Assembly (NCBI RefSeq): GCF_002910915.1 | Contig: NZ_NEUF01000159.1 | Location: 1-64,000, forward strand | From: Streptomyces sp. SM10 | GTDB lineage: Bacteria; Actinomycetota; Actinomycetes; Streptomycetales; Streptomycetaceae | Direction of reading: 5' to 3' | Length of the DNA stretch: 64,000 nucleotides | Part shown: in pieces, positions 38,209 through 45,937 of the stretch | How positions within the stretch are numbered: the stretch's first letter is position 1 | How the letters are laid out: each line of letters opens with the position of its first letter | The notes under the pieces: model-generated | Database searches by the model: none | The model's input: only the letters and a program-made list of their open reading frames with translations | What the model was told of the DNA's origin: nothing | Translations under genes and position numbers: made by a program

Positions 38209-38959
38209 CGAGGGCGTCCGGGACCTCCGGTGCCGTCTCCGTCAGGAAGTTGGCCGCGTAGAAGGTGACGACCGTCGACCCGGTCCGTACGAGGTGGAAG
38301 ACGAGCGGCACCCTGACGCCCTCCAGGCTGCCCGTCACCTGGTAGGCGAACGACTCCTGGCCCGCCCCGGGCGCGGGCAGCGTCTTCACCCCGGTGTAGG
38401 TGGACGGGCCGTCCTCGCTCGTCGTCCGGAACCCGTCGGCGCAGGCCCGTACGGCTTCCCGGACCGAGCGCAGCAGCTCCTCGGCGCCGCCCTTCGGGTG
38501 CGAGGTGAGGATCTCGGTGACGACGGTCCGGTCGTCCTCGCCCTCCTCCGCCGTGTCCATGGCCGTACGGAAGACGATGGCGGCCGGGGCGGGTTCGGGC
38601 GAGCCGTTGATGATCGCGGCGATCGGCCGGCAGGCCTCGTCCTCCGCCTTCTCGGTGCCGCGCTCGTCGGTGCCCTCCAGGGGCGCGATCTCGTAGCCGG
38701 GCACCTCGCCCGTGGTGAGGGCCACCTTCGCGAGTTCGGCCTCGGTGAGGGTCCTGCCGTCGCTGGTGGGGGCGGGAGAGGCGGCGGCCTCGGGCGTGGC
38801 GGCGGAGTCGGCGGACGGTGCCTGCGAGGTGGCGGCCTTGCCGGGCCCCTTGCCGCCCTTGTCACCCGCGCCGTCGTCGGCGCCGTCCGGGCCGCAGCCC
38901 GCGGCCGCCAGGCAGAGGACGAGCGCGCTCGCCGCCACGACCGTGGTCCGTACCCTCAT
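38180..38959 (-). CDS. Secreted lipoprotein of unknown function
   Basis: A 259-residue protein with signal peptide and lipobox LAAAGC (Cys22). A disordered Gly/Ala/Pro linker follows to about residue 68, then a globular domain (EAELAKVALTTGEVPGYEIAPLEG, GAEELLRSVREAVRACADGFRTTS, VPLVFHLVRTGSTVVTFYAANFL). This resembles sensor-like lipoproteins common in Streptomyces. ATG 38959 has GGGAGCGGTGAG upstream. Its promoter carries the TTGGGCCC dyad shared with the pilus genes. Confidence 0.8.
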   Translation of the reverse strand: MRVRTTVVAASALVLCLAAAGCGPDGADDGAGDKGGKGPGKAATSQAPSADSAATPEAAASPAPTSDGRTLTEAELAKVALTTGEVPGYEIAPLEGTDERGTEKAEDEACRPIAAIINGSPEPAPAAIVFRTAMDTAEEGEDDRTVVTEILTSHPKGGAEELLRSVREAVRACADGFRTTSEDGPSTYTGVKTLPAPGAGQESFAYQVTGSLEGVRVPLVFHLVRTGSTVVTFYAANFLTETAPEVPDALVTAQAAKLP

Positions 38960-38995
38960 CGCTCACCGCTCCCGACCGACGCGCTCCGGACCAGC

Positions 38996-39041
38996 ACGCT
39001 AACAACCGGGCCGCTCCCGGCGCGTGGGCCCGTGGGCCCAA
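38996..39041 (-). promoter_or_regulatory. TTGGGCCC-dyad promoter of the lipoprotein gene
   Basis: The dyad GTGGGCCC-GT-GGGCCCAA (plus strand, 39024-39041) is followed on the minus strand by 22 bp and TAGCGT (38996-39001). The transcript would have a leader of about 30 nt before ATG 38959. Confidence 0.65.
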
Positions 39042-39042
39042 C

Positions 39043-39210
39043 TCACGGCGGGCCGGACCCCAGCAGCGTCCAGGCCCCGTACGCGGCGGAGCCGACGGCG
39101 AGCGCGGCGAGCACCGCGCCCGTGCGCGCCGTCGTGCGCAGCCCCGCCAGCGCGACGGCCGGGGGCAGGAGCAGGGGGAACGCGGGCATCATCAGGCGCG
39201 GACGGGAGCC
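39043..39210 (-). pseudogene. C-terminal relic of a membrane glycosyltransferase (mannosyltransferase-like)
   Basis: About 56 codons ending at 39043 read GSRPRLMMPAFPLLLPPAV, then a hydrophobic tail. This is the usual end of PIG-V/PMT-type mannosyltransferases of Streptomyces, where an SxPR-L-MPAFPLL loop precedes the last membrane helices. No N-terminal catalytic part or plausible start precedes it; upstream is the terminator and small secreted gene. It looks like a decayed remnant, but homology is judged by eye. Confidence 0.6.
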
Positions 39211-39356
39211 GGCATGCGGCCGGGTGTGGCCACAGGTGCCCGCCCCGCTCCCAACCACTCAGCGGTCCCTGGGCGCGCGGGCCCGAGGGCCCGGAGGCGG
39301 GCTGACCGAAGCACCTTCTGTGCCGAGGTCCGAGAGCGGCCGGCTACTGACACAAA

Positions 39357-39390
39357 ACGGCTCCCCGCACCCGAGGGCGCAGAGAGCCGT
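39357..39390 (-). terminator. Terminator of the small secreted protein gene
   Basis: On the minus strand, ACGGCTC pairs with GAGCCGT around an inner GCGCCC/GGGTGC stem and is followed by TTTTGTG. It starts 18 bp after the stop at 39409. Confidence 0.75.
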
Positions 39391-39408
39391 CCGGTTCGAC
39401 CGACGAGG

Positions 39409-39807
39409 TCAGCCGTTGTTCGTCCAGTCCTTCCGGTTGCAGTACCCGTCGCCGTAATCGGCAGTATGCAGGCACACCTGGAACGTGTACTTCCGGCCCT
39501 CGGGAAGGTCGTATGCGCCGCCCTGACTGGCACGCTTGGTCACGCACGTCCCATTGCCGCCGGCCTGCAGCGTGTACCGCACCACGCCACTGGTGTCCTT
39601 GACCCACCCCTTGGCGGCCTGGCCGTCGGCATCGGTGTCGCACACCTTGACGATGTCACCGTACTTGGTGAACTCCATCGTTCCGCCGGCGAAGACGATG
39701 TGCCCCAAGGTGGTCATCTTGTAGTCGGCAGCGACAGCGGCATTGGCCCCGAGGAACGTGAACGCGGCGGCGGCGCCGAACACGGTGACGAGCTTACGAG
39801 TCTTCAA
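39409..39807 (-). CDS. Small secreted protein with TTG start
   Basis: A 132-residue protein whose best start is TTG 39807, since GGGGGA lies 5-6 nt upstream and no ATG or GTG is suitably placed. The signal peptide is TRKLVTVFGAAAAFTFLGANAAVAADYK (cleavage near residue 27). The mature part has cysteines in KVCDTD, GTCVTK, QVCLHT and YCNRK, suggesting two disulfides. A patch of AT-rich DNA upstream (39840-39890) probably holds the promoter. No known family was recognised. Confidence 0.75.
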   Translation of the reverse strand: MKTRKLVTVFGAAAAFTFLGANAAVAADYKMTTLGHIVFAGGTMEFTKYGDIVKVCDTDADGQAAKGWVKDTSGVVRYTLQAGGNGTCVTKRASQGGAYDLPEGRKYTFQVCLHTADYGDGYCNRKDWTNNG

Positions 39808-39872
39808 GAGATCCCCCTGGTTGAAATGGATGCCCGCGAACGATACCAAGAAAATCGAACGAACGTAGTAAT

Positions 39873-40184
39873 TTAACAGCGGTGCAATGTGGATAGAGCA
39901 GGGCAAATCTCAGCCTCCGAACGGCAACTGACTCGGCTGCCCACCACGCTGCTGACGGAGAGCCGCGACAAGGCCCGCGCCCGGTCCATGGGGTCGAGCG
40001 CCTCCCGCTCCGCCAGGGCGCCGCGGATCGACACGCCGCGGAGGCTCAGGTCCTGGGCGCTGTCGAAGCCCATGGCCACGGCGAACTCCTCCGTGCAGCG
40101 GGCGGGGCCGCACCATTCCATCAGCCCTTGCCGGAGGAGAAGGGACTCCTCGTCGGTCAGGGGCAGTTGCTCGGCCGTGGGCAC
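39873..40184 (-). CDS. Conserved small hypothetical protein
   Basis: A 103-residue protein starting at GTG 40184 with GGTGAGG upstream. The N-terminal two thirds (LPLTDEESLLLRQGLMEWCGPARCTEEFAVAMGFDSAQDLSLRGVSIRGALAEREALDPMDRARAL) looks like a family I remember from Streptomyces genomes without known function. The last about 35 residues differ from that memory and may be frameshifted or divergent. A TTGGGCCC-dyad promoter lies 108 bp upstream. Confidence 0.65.
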   Translation of the reverse strand: MPTAEQLPLTDEESLLLRQGLMEWCGPARCTEEFAVAMGFDSAQDLSLRGVSIRGALAEREALDPMDRARALSRLSVSSVVGSRVSCRSEAEICPALSTLHRC

Positions 40185-40264
40185 GCGCCCTCACCTTCAG
40201 GTTGCGGCCCGGCCCGGCGCCGTGGGGGGAGCGCCGGGACGGGCGACGATCACCTGCTGCGCAG

Positions 40265-40309
40265 ACGCTAGGGGCACGGCGGGCCCCCGTCTTGGGCCCA
40301 GGGGCCCAA
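40265..40309 (-). promoter_or_regulatory. TTGGGCCC-dyad promoter of the small hypothetical gene
   Basis: The perfect dyad TTGGGCCC-AG-GGGCCCAA (40292-40309) is followed on the minus strand by 21 bp and TAGCGT (40265-40270). The transcript would carry about 75 nt of leader before GTG 40184. Confidence 0.65.
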
Positions 40310-40374
40310 CTCGGGGCCTCAGCCGTCCAGGTCCGCGTCCACGGGCGGCCGGCCCCCTCGGCATTGAACCGGCG

Positions 40375-41250
40375 TCAGCGGTCCCAGGGAGGTTCCGCCG
40401 GGCGGCGGCGCCACCACCAGCCCCGGTCGGCGACCGCCGCACCCGATCCGGTGAGGCGCCCGGTCAGCGCGCCGGTGTCGTCCTCGGTGCCGCGCCGGAA
40501 CACCTCGTCGAGCTCCGCCACGGCCCGGACGAGCGGCTCACGCACCGCACCGGCCGCCTCGGTCAACTCCGCCAGCCGGTCGCGGGTGCGCAGGTCATCG
40601 ACGTACAGCTCGGCGCTGTAGCGTCCGCCCGGGAGCCATCCCGCCTCGATCCGGCGCACCAGCCGCTCCCAGAGCAACAGCGCCTCGCGCGCCCGGTTCG
40701 CCGGACTCGCGGCCGGCGCTGCGCGGTGCGGGTCGGTCGCCGCGGCGAAGGCATCGGTGACCGGGGTCCTTACGTGCTGCTCGCGCAGGATCTCGGCCAG
40801 CACCTCGACCCGGGCCGCCGGGAGCTGTTTCATCGGAGCCTCGACCGCGTCGACCGAGAGGGCCGGGGGGCCGTCGTCCCCGTCGTCCTCCAGCACCCGC
40901 GCCCGTGCGACCGTCCCGTCCGGGCCCACCGCCCAGTACGCGGACGGCGGCTCCTCCTCGGCGGGATACAGGACCGTCGTACCGAGGCCGCCGGCAAGCC
41001 GCAGGGCCGCTTCCGGCTCCGCCGGCGCCGCCACCGCGTCCGCCACGGAAACGTCCCAGGCGAGGGCCAGGTCCCCGGTCACGGAGTCGTACGTGCAGAG
41101 CACCGGGGCGTCCCAGTTCCTGTCGTCCGTGTCCCCGGTGCAGGCGACGTCCACGTCCCGCGTCTCCACACCCAGCGCACCGGCCAGTGCCGACGCCATG
41201 GTGTGCGGCGGGGGACGGTGCACCGTCAGGAAGGTGTAGAACTCCGTCAC
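40375..41250 (-). CDS. Putative immunity protein for the upstream pilin-toxin
   Basis: A 291-residue cytoplasmic protein with no signal peptide. Its ATG at 41250 overlaps the toxin stop codon (ATGA), the strict coupling typical of toxin-immunity pairs. It is acidic in the N-terminal two thirds (VACTGDTDDRNWDAPVLC, ARVLEDDGDDGPPALSVDAVEAPMKQLP) and helical later (ANRAREALLLWERLVRRIEAGWLPGGRYSAELYVDDLR). I recognise no named immunity family. The role is inferred from position only. Confidence 0.65.
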   Translation of the reverse strand: MTEFYTFLTVHRPPPHTMASALAGALGVETRDVDVACTGDTDDRNWDAPVLCTYDSVTGDLALAWDVSVADAVAAPAEPEAALRLAGGLGTTVLYPAEEEPPSAYWAVGPDGTVARARVLEDDGDDGPPALSVDAVEAPMKQLPAARVEVLAEILREQHVRTPVTDAFAAATDPHRAAPAASPANRAREALLLWERLVRRIEAGWLPGGRYSAELYVDDLRTRDRLAELTEAAGAVREPLVRAVAELDEVFRRGTEDDTGALTGRLTGSGAAVADRGWWWRRRPAEPPWDR

Positions 41251-42896
41251 GAATAGGTCCCGTCGTAGACCTTCTTGGCCTTCTCGACCACCTCAGGATG
41301 CTGGTTAAACCGGGGGTCCCTTGTCAAAGCGGGGGAATCGGTCCTGCCTCCCGCCTTGGCGATCTCCTTGAGCGCGGCGTACTCGTTCCGGTCGAGTTCC
41401 ACGAGGCCCTTGCCCGAGATGGGGAAGGTGCGGCCGCTCTCCTCCACCCCGTACTTGCGCCCGTTGATCTCGTAGGCGTTGCCGTTGTCGACGAGCTTGG
41501 CCTTGCCTTCCGCGATTCCCTGGATGTCCTTCTGGACGGCGGCCTCGTTGCCCTTGAGGACGACGGTGTTCTTCGGCCCCACCTTGCCGTGCTTCGCGCC
41601 GGCGATGGTGTGCCGCGCGTTCGGCGGCTTGAGCTTCTTGCCCGCGGCCGGCCCCGTGACACTCGGGTCGGTCTCGAACTCACAGTCGTTGTTGTGCACC
41701 AGGGCGTCGGCTGCGCCGACCCCGACGTAGTAGGCGTGGATGCCGTCGACCGAGAGGTCGTGCGTCGTTTGCCGCTCCGTGCGGCGGGAGACCCCTGTCA
41801 CCACGAGCGAGGCGCCGCCGGGCAGCCGCAGACGTTCGCCGGTCCTGATGTCGCCGGCGTCCACCCAGTCCTGCCTGCTCGTGAGCCAGAAGGGGTGCGT
41901 GTCGGTGGCGGTGACGCGGCCGGCCGGGGTCACCAGCTCGGTGAAGTGCTTGTCGTCGTGCGTGGTGAACGTGTCCGTCACGCGTCGCACCTCGGTGACA
42001 CCGCGCGCCGGGTCGGTGGCGAGCACCTCGTCCCCGGGCCGCAGCGACTCGATGGCGACACGTCGGCCGCCGGCGACGAGCACCGGGGTGCCGGGCGGGA
42101 AGCTGTGGCTGACAGCGCACGTCGTGGGCGTGTCGTCCTTCTTCGGGGGGTCCTTCTTCCCGGCCTTCTCGGCGTCGAGCTTCTTCTGCGCGTCGGCGAG
42201 CTTCTTCTCGGCTTCCTTGACCTTCTTGCGGTTCTTGACCAGGCCCTTCAGCCCGTCGTACAGGTCGCCGCCGTGCTTCTTCAGCGCCTGGATCAGCTTC
42301 GCGGCCTTCTTCCACTTCCACGGCGCCCCGTACTTCGCCGCGAGCTTCCCGACCGCGCCGCCCACCAGGCTCAGCAGCACGTTGATCAGGGTCTCCGTGC
42401 AGGCGCCCATGTCGCCCTCGGTGATGCAGTCCAGGGCGTCGGTGATCCCCAGCTCCTCCGCGAGGATCCTGGCGAGTTCCTTGGCCGCTTCGAGCGCCTT
42501 GTCGGAGCTGGACTTCTCCGCCGCCTGTGCGTCCTGCAGCTCCTTCAGCGCGGCGTCGTAGTCGATCTGCGACTGCGACGTCGGCGATCCGTCGTCCGCC
42601 ACCGGCTCGCCGTCACCCGGTGAACCCTGCGCCCCCGGGCTCCCGCCGCCACCGCAGTCCCCGCCGCCGCTGATCCGGCACACCTGCTGCCCGAGCTTCT
42701 CCGACAGCTCGGCACCGATCCCCGTCGCCACCAGGGCGCCGATGATCGCCGCGACCACCATGACCAGGCCGACGTACTCGATCGCCCCCTGACCGCGCTG
42801 CCCCCGCCGCAGCCCGGCCATGCGCACGCCTGTCCGCGGCACCCTCTCCCTCGACCAACGGCGTAACCGACGACGTACATCCCCCGGACCAGTCAT
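41247..42896 (-). CDS. Polymorphic toxin with Flp-pilin-like N-terminus, Hint domain and C-terminal toxin domain
   Basis: A 549-residue modular protein. Residues 34-80 (RGQGAIEYVGLVMVVAAIIGALVATGIG and following) closely match the Flp pilin encoded at 54120-54356. Residues 110-250 are helical and lysine-rich. A pretoxin Hint domain spans about 260-404 (SFPPGTPVLVAGGRRVAIESLRPGDEV, TATDTHPFWL, ending VHNN), with Ser264 or Cys260 as possible nucleophile. The last about 140 residues (from SVTGPAAGKK to KKVYDGTYS) form the toxin tip, fold unassigned. ATG 42896 lies 7 nt after a TAGCTT box, so it is probably leaderless; ATG 42821 is alternative. Coupled to the putative immunity gene. Confidence 0.82.
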   Translation of the reverse strand: MTGPGDVRRRLRRWSRERVPRTGVRMAGLRRGQRGQGAIEYVGLVMVVAAIIGALVATGIGAELSEKLGQQVCRISGGGDCGGGGSPGAQGSPGDGEPVADDGSPTSQSQIDYDAALKELQDAQAAEKSSSDKALEAAKELARILAEELGITDALDCITEGDMGACTETLINVLLSLVGGAVGKLAAKYGAPWKWKKAAKLIQALKKHGGDLYDGLKGLVKNRKKVKEAEKKLADAQKKLDAEKAGKKDPPKKDDTPTTCAVSHSFPPGTPVLVAGGRRVAIESLRPGDEVLATDPARGVTEVRRVTDTFTTHDDKHFTELVTPAGRVTATDTHPFWLTSRQDWVDAGDIRTGERLRLPGGASLVVTGVSRRTERQTTHDLSVDGIHAYYVGVGAADALVHNNDCEFETDPSVTGPAAGKKLKPPNARHTIAGAKHGKVGPKNTVVLKGNEAAVQKDIQGIAEGKAKLVDNGNAYEINGRKYGVEESGRTFPISGKGLVELDRNEYAALKEIAKAGGRTDSPALTRDPRFNQHPEVVEKAKKVYDGTYS

Positions 42897-42949
42897 ACAG
42901 GCGAAGCTAACCGCGCGGCACGGCAGCGGTCTTGGGCCCACGGACCCAA
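42897..42949 (-). promoter_or_regulatory. TTGGGCCC-dyad promoter of the pilin-toxin gene (leaderless)
   Basis: Dyad TTGGGCCC-AC-GGACCCAA (42932-42949), 22 bp, TAGCTT (42904-42909), 7 nt, ATG 42896. It sits inside the last codons of the upstream gene that ends at 42907. The sequence from dyad to start is closely similar to the copy at 43653-43705. Confidence 0.7.
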
Positions 42950-43560
42950 CCTGGCACCGTGTGCACCCCTGTCGCGGCCGGCCACCGGCCGTCCCGGAAC
43001 GACCGTCCCCGTGTCGCGTCCGCCGGCCGTGCGCCGGACGCCTGCAGGACGGTGCAGGGGGAATCCCACGAGGGCAGAGGTCCGTGCCCGTCCGCCCTCT
43101 CCCCCGCTCCGGGGCGGGGCGGCTCGTCGCCAGGGGCCTCGGCGTCCAGGACGTAGAAGTCCACCTGCTCCGCGATGATCTCCAGCCGCGCCGCGGGAAG
43201 GAACGAGAACTCCGCGCGGACGAGGTCGTCGAGCCGTCCGGGGGCGCCGGACACGACCGTCAGTTCCCTCCGGGGCTCCGCGCCCGCGCCACCTCCGTCC
43301 GGCTGCGACGCCGTGCCCGCGTCCCACCCGAAGGTGCGCAGGCCGCGCACCACCAGGAGCGCGGCATTGCCCTCGTCGAAACGGAGAGCGGTGCGCAGCC
43401 CGAAGAGCAGCGCGGCCGTGGACGTGACCCTGCTGACCCGGCAGTCCAACAACCGGGCCTCCTGGAGCGCGTCCGGCTCGCGCAGCGGATCGGGCTCGGC
43501 CGCCCCGGGCCGTGAGGGCACGCGTACGCCCTCACCGGCGAGGTCGTTCACGGAGATCAT
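42907..43560 (-). CDS. Hypothetical protein in the pilin-toxin island
   Basis: A 217-residue protein from ATG 43560, which overlaps the stop of a 31-codon leader ORF (ATGA). The conserved-looking body is LLDCRVSRVTSTAALLFGLRTALRFDEGNAALLVVRGLRTFGWDAG and RLDDLVRAEFSFLPAARLEIIAEQVDFYVLDAE. The last about 60 residues are low-complexity and include the region that carries the toxin promoter, so the C-terminus may be a late extension. No domain recognised. It could be an adaptor or immunity-type protein by context only. Confidence 0.65.
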   Translation of the reverse strand: MISVNDLAGEGVRVPSRPGAAEPDPLREPDALQEARLLDCRVSRVTSTAALLFGLRTALRFDEGNAALLVVRGLRTFGWDAGTASQPDGGGAGAEPRRELTVVSGAPGRLDDLVRAEFSFLPAARLEIIAEQVDFYVLDAEAPGDEPPRPGAGERADGHGPLPSWDSPCTVLQASGARPADATRGRSFRDGRWPAATGVHTVPGWVRGPKTAAVPRG

Positions 43561-43652
43561 CGGATCGGAGTGTGGTGAGGGAGCTCGGACGTGCCGGCCA
43601 GCGGGTTCGCCCCGCGGACCCGCCTGTTCATGGTGGACCACCAACCAGTCAT
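43557..43652 (-). CDS. 31-codon leaderless ORF coupled to the following gene
   Basis: ATG 43652 lies 7 nt after a TACCGT box and 36 bp from a TTGGGCCC dyad, exactly as at the toxin and prepilin peptidase starts. The peptide begins MTGWWSTMNRRVRG and its TGA overlaps the ATG of the next gene (ATGA at 43557-43560). The first 8 bases of coding sequence (ATGACTGG) are identical to those of the toxin gene, so the whole promoter-start unit appears duplicated. It probably serves to couple translation of 42907-43560, which has no ribosome site of its own. Confidence 0.5.
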   Translation of the reverse strand: MTGWWSTMNRRVRGANPLAGTSELPHHTPIR

Positions 43653-43705
43653 GCGAGGGACGGTAACGACCCTTCGGCGCAGCGGTCTTGGGCCCGTGGA
43701 CCCAA
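43653..43705 (-). promoter_or_regulatory. TTGGGCCC-dyad promoter of the 31-codon ORF (leaderless)
   Basis: Dyad TTGGGCCC-GT-GGACCCAA (43688-43705), 22 bp, TACCGT (43660-43665), 7 nt, ATG 43652. The flank GACCGCTGC next to the dyad is shared with the toxin promoter. Confidence 0.7.
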
Positions 43706-43837
43706 CGAGGCAGGTCATCGGTCCGCCCTCGGGTGCCGACGTCACGCCCGCGAGGCGCGCACAGAGGAGGACCGCGGCCCGGGGCCGGACGCTTGTGCCC
43801 GCTGCCGCCCTTCCCCGGACGGGAGTTGGGTCTTGAT

Positions 43838-43882
43838 TTAGGGCCGAGGGCCCAGGTGGGACACGCGCCGCGACCGTACATT
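43838..43882 (+). promoter_or_regulatory. Degenerate dyad promoter of the large pilin-module protein
   Basis: TTTAGGGCC-GA-GGGCCCAG (43837-43855) keeps the right half of the shared dyad but the left half is imperfect. It is followed by 21 bp and TACATT (43877-43882). A GAGTTGGGTC half-site lies just upstream (43824-43832). Confidence 0.5.
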
Positions 43883-43925
43883 CGCCTCCGGGAGAGCGGG
43901 GCCGGAGTCGACGAGAGGGCGGACC

Positions 43926-45917
43926 GTGAGCGGTGGCAGCGACTGGGGAGGCGGAGCCCCGGGCCAGGCGCCGCAGGGTGTCTCCGGCGGTCGGAGCGGG
44001 TGGTTCTTCCCACTGTGTCGCAGCTGGGCGGCGGGGGCGCTCGTCTACATCGCCTCCGGCTATCTGGTGGCCCGGGCGCTCGTCGAGACGCTCGCCACCG
44101 ACGACCGTCTCGAACTCTTCGGCTGGCGGCTCGGGTTGCTCCACCTCCCCGGCGTCCTGGTGACCGTCCTGACGGTCCTGGCCGCCGCCCGTGCCCTTCC
44201 CGACCGGCAGCGGGAGTCGCTCCTCCTGCGTCTGTCGGCCACGCTCGCCGTGCCCGTCGCCGGACTCGCCCAGGGCTACGCCGTCACCTGGGACGTCGTG
44301 GGGACGGAGGGCGTCCTCATGCCGGTGGTCGTGATGGCCACGGGCGCCGCCGTGGGCCTGGCCCTGGACCGGTTGCTCGAGGACCGGGGCCCGGAATCCG
44401 GGTCCCCGGCGGCGTACCGGCGCTCGTACGACTGGCGCGATCAGGGCGCCACGGCCACGGAGTACCTCGGGGTCGTCGTCCTGGTCGTGGCGCTGATCGG
44501 GGCGCTCGCCATGGCCGGCATCGGTGGCCGGATCGGGGAGGGCATCCGCTGTGCCATCAGCTCGCTCACGGGGGGCGGCGGCGGCTGCACGACCGGCGGC
44601 GAGGGCACCGCGCAGCCGAAGACCGACGCCGACTACGAACCCAGGCTCTGCCAGATCTCCAACGTCTCCGACACGGCGGGCGGCAAGGTCAAGATCGGCT
44701 GGTTCGAGTGGGGTGAGGAGTACGGCTTCCAGCAGAAGGTCGCGCAGGCCAACACCGACGTCAACGAGGACGGCACGGTCGACGAGAACGACAAGCTCGT
44801 CTACATGACGTTCACCGACGCCGCGTCCGCGGGCGTCAACGCCAGCACCCCGGGCGTGAAGCTCGGGAGCCTGGGCAAGGCGGACGTCGACATCGGCGGC
44901 GGCATCAAGATTACCAACGGTGACACCTGGGTCTTCAGGAGCGAGGAGGACGCCCAGAAGATGCGGGACGACATCGAGGAAATGAAGATGTGGGAGACCT
45001 CGATGACGCACAGCGGCGGCTACGGCGGCAACTGGTACTCCGGCATGAAGTGGGCCGAGAAGAAGGAGGACATCGAGAAGAAGATCGGCGACAAGAAGAT
45101 CTCCTACTCGACCATCGGCCTCAACGTCTACGCCGACGGCGGGCTCTCCCTCAAGCCGGCCGACGAGACCGCGCTGAGCGCGAAGCTCGGCGGCAAGGCC
45201 AAGTTCTCGCCCGAGGTGACGATCAGCAAGGACGACGTCAACGGCAACGAGTCGTACACCTACACCGCCAAGCTGGAGCTCGAGGGCAAGGTGAGCGGCA
45301 ACGCGGGCCCGCTGGGCGGTACGGCCGGAGCCAAGGACACCCGCACAGGAGCCGTCACCGTCACCCGCGACCAGAAGACCGGCAAGATCGTCCGGATCGA
45401 CATGACGCAGACCCTGGAAGGGACCTCCACCTCCGACAAGGCCGAGGCGGGAGGCGACAACGGCCAGAAGGACAAGGACAAGCGGGGCGGGAAGGGCGGC
45501 GTCACCGACTCCTCCGGGGACACGGGCATCGAGGTGCGGACCAACTCGATCGTCTTCGGCAAGGAGACCGACGACGCCACCGAGGCCAAGCGTGCCGTCG
45601 CCGAGCAGTGGCTCGACGGCTCCGGCGACAACACCGCCCCGTTCGAGTACATGTTCGGTGACCACACGCTGGAGCAGAAGCCCACGGGGACCGACCCCTT
45701 CGAGCAGCTGATGTTCCTGGACGGTCTCTCCAGCTCGATGCGGTACCACGGCGAGACGGACGCCCAGGAGTTCGGCTTCGAGGTCTCCCTGGGTATGAGT
45801 CTGGGGTTCTCGATCTCCGACGAGCACAAGCAGGAGACACTGACGGACGCGCAGTTCCTGGGAGTTCCGCAGGGCGGTACGCGCACGTACCTCCCATACA
45901 GCTACTGCGCGCAGTGA
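43926..45917 (+). CDS. Large membrane protein with internal Flp-pilin-like segment
   Basis: A 663-residue protein from GTG 43926 (GAGAGGG upstream). Residues 27-150 hold about four hydrophobic helices. Residues 171-221 (RDQGATATEYLGVVVLVVALIGALAMAGIGGRIGEGIRCAI, then a Gly-rich Cys stretch) match the Flp pilin and the toxin N-terminus. The rest is a long hydrophilic beta-rich domain with a calcium-loop-like DVNEDGTVDENDKL and repeated Lys/Asp/Thr strands, ending without a recognisable toxin. It is probably surface-exposed. The following lipoprotein overlaps or abuts its stop. Confidence 0.7.
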   Translation: MSGGSDWGGGAPGQAPQGVSGGRSGWFFPLCRSWAAGALVYIASGYLVARALVETLATDDRLELFGWRLGLLHLPGVLVTVLTVLAAARALPDRQRESLLLRLSATLAVPVAGLAQGYAVTWDVVGTEGVLMPVVVMATGAAVGLALDRLLEDRGPESGSPAAYRRSYDWRDQGATATEYLGVVVLVVALIGALAMAGIGGRIGEGIRCAISSLTGGGGGCTTGGEGTAQPKTDADYEPRLCQISNVSDTAGGKVKIGWFEWGEEYGFQQKVAQANTDVNEDGTVDENDKLVYMTFTDAASAGVNASTPGVKLGSLGKADVDIGGGIKITNGDTWVFRSEEDAQKMRDDIEEMKMWETSMTHSGGYGGNWYSGMKWAEKKEDIEKKIGDKKISYSTIGLNVYADGGLSLKPADETALSAKLGGKAKFSPEVTISKDDVNGNESYTYTAKLELEGKVSGNAGPLGGTAGAKDTRTGAVTVTRDQKTGKIVRIDMTQTLEGTSTSDKAEAGGDNGQKDKDKRGGKGGVTDSSGDTGIEVRTNSIVFGKETDDATEAKRAVAEQWLDGSGDNTAPFEYMFGDHTLEQKPTGTDPFEQLMFLDGLSSSMRYHGETDAQEFGFEVSLGMSLGFSISDEHKQETLTDAQFLGVPQGGTRTYLPYSYCAQ

Positions 45918-45937
45918 ACACGCGCGACGAAGGGGCG

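Noticed and set aside
39277-39294. Further copy of the TTGGGCCC dyad (GCGGGCCC-GA-GGGCCCGG)
   Set aside because: The outer TT/AA bases are missing and no TANNNT box lies 21-22 bp away on either strand, so it was not counted as a regulon member.
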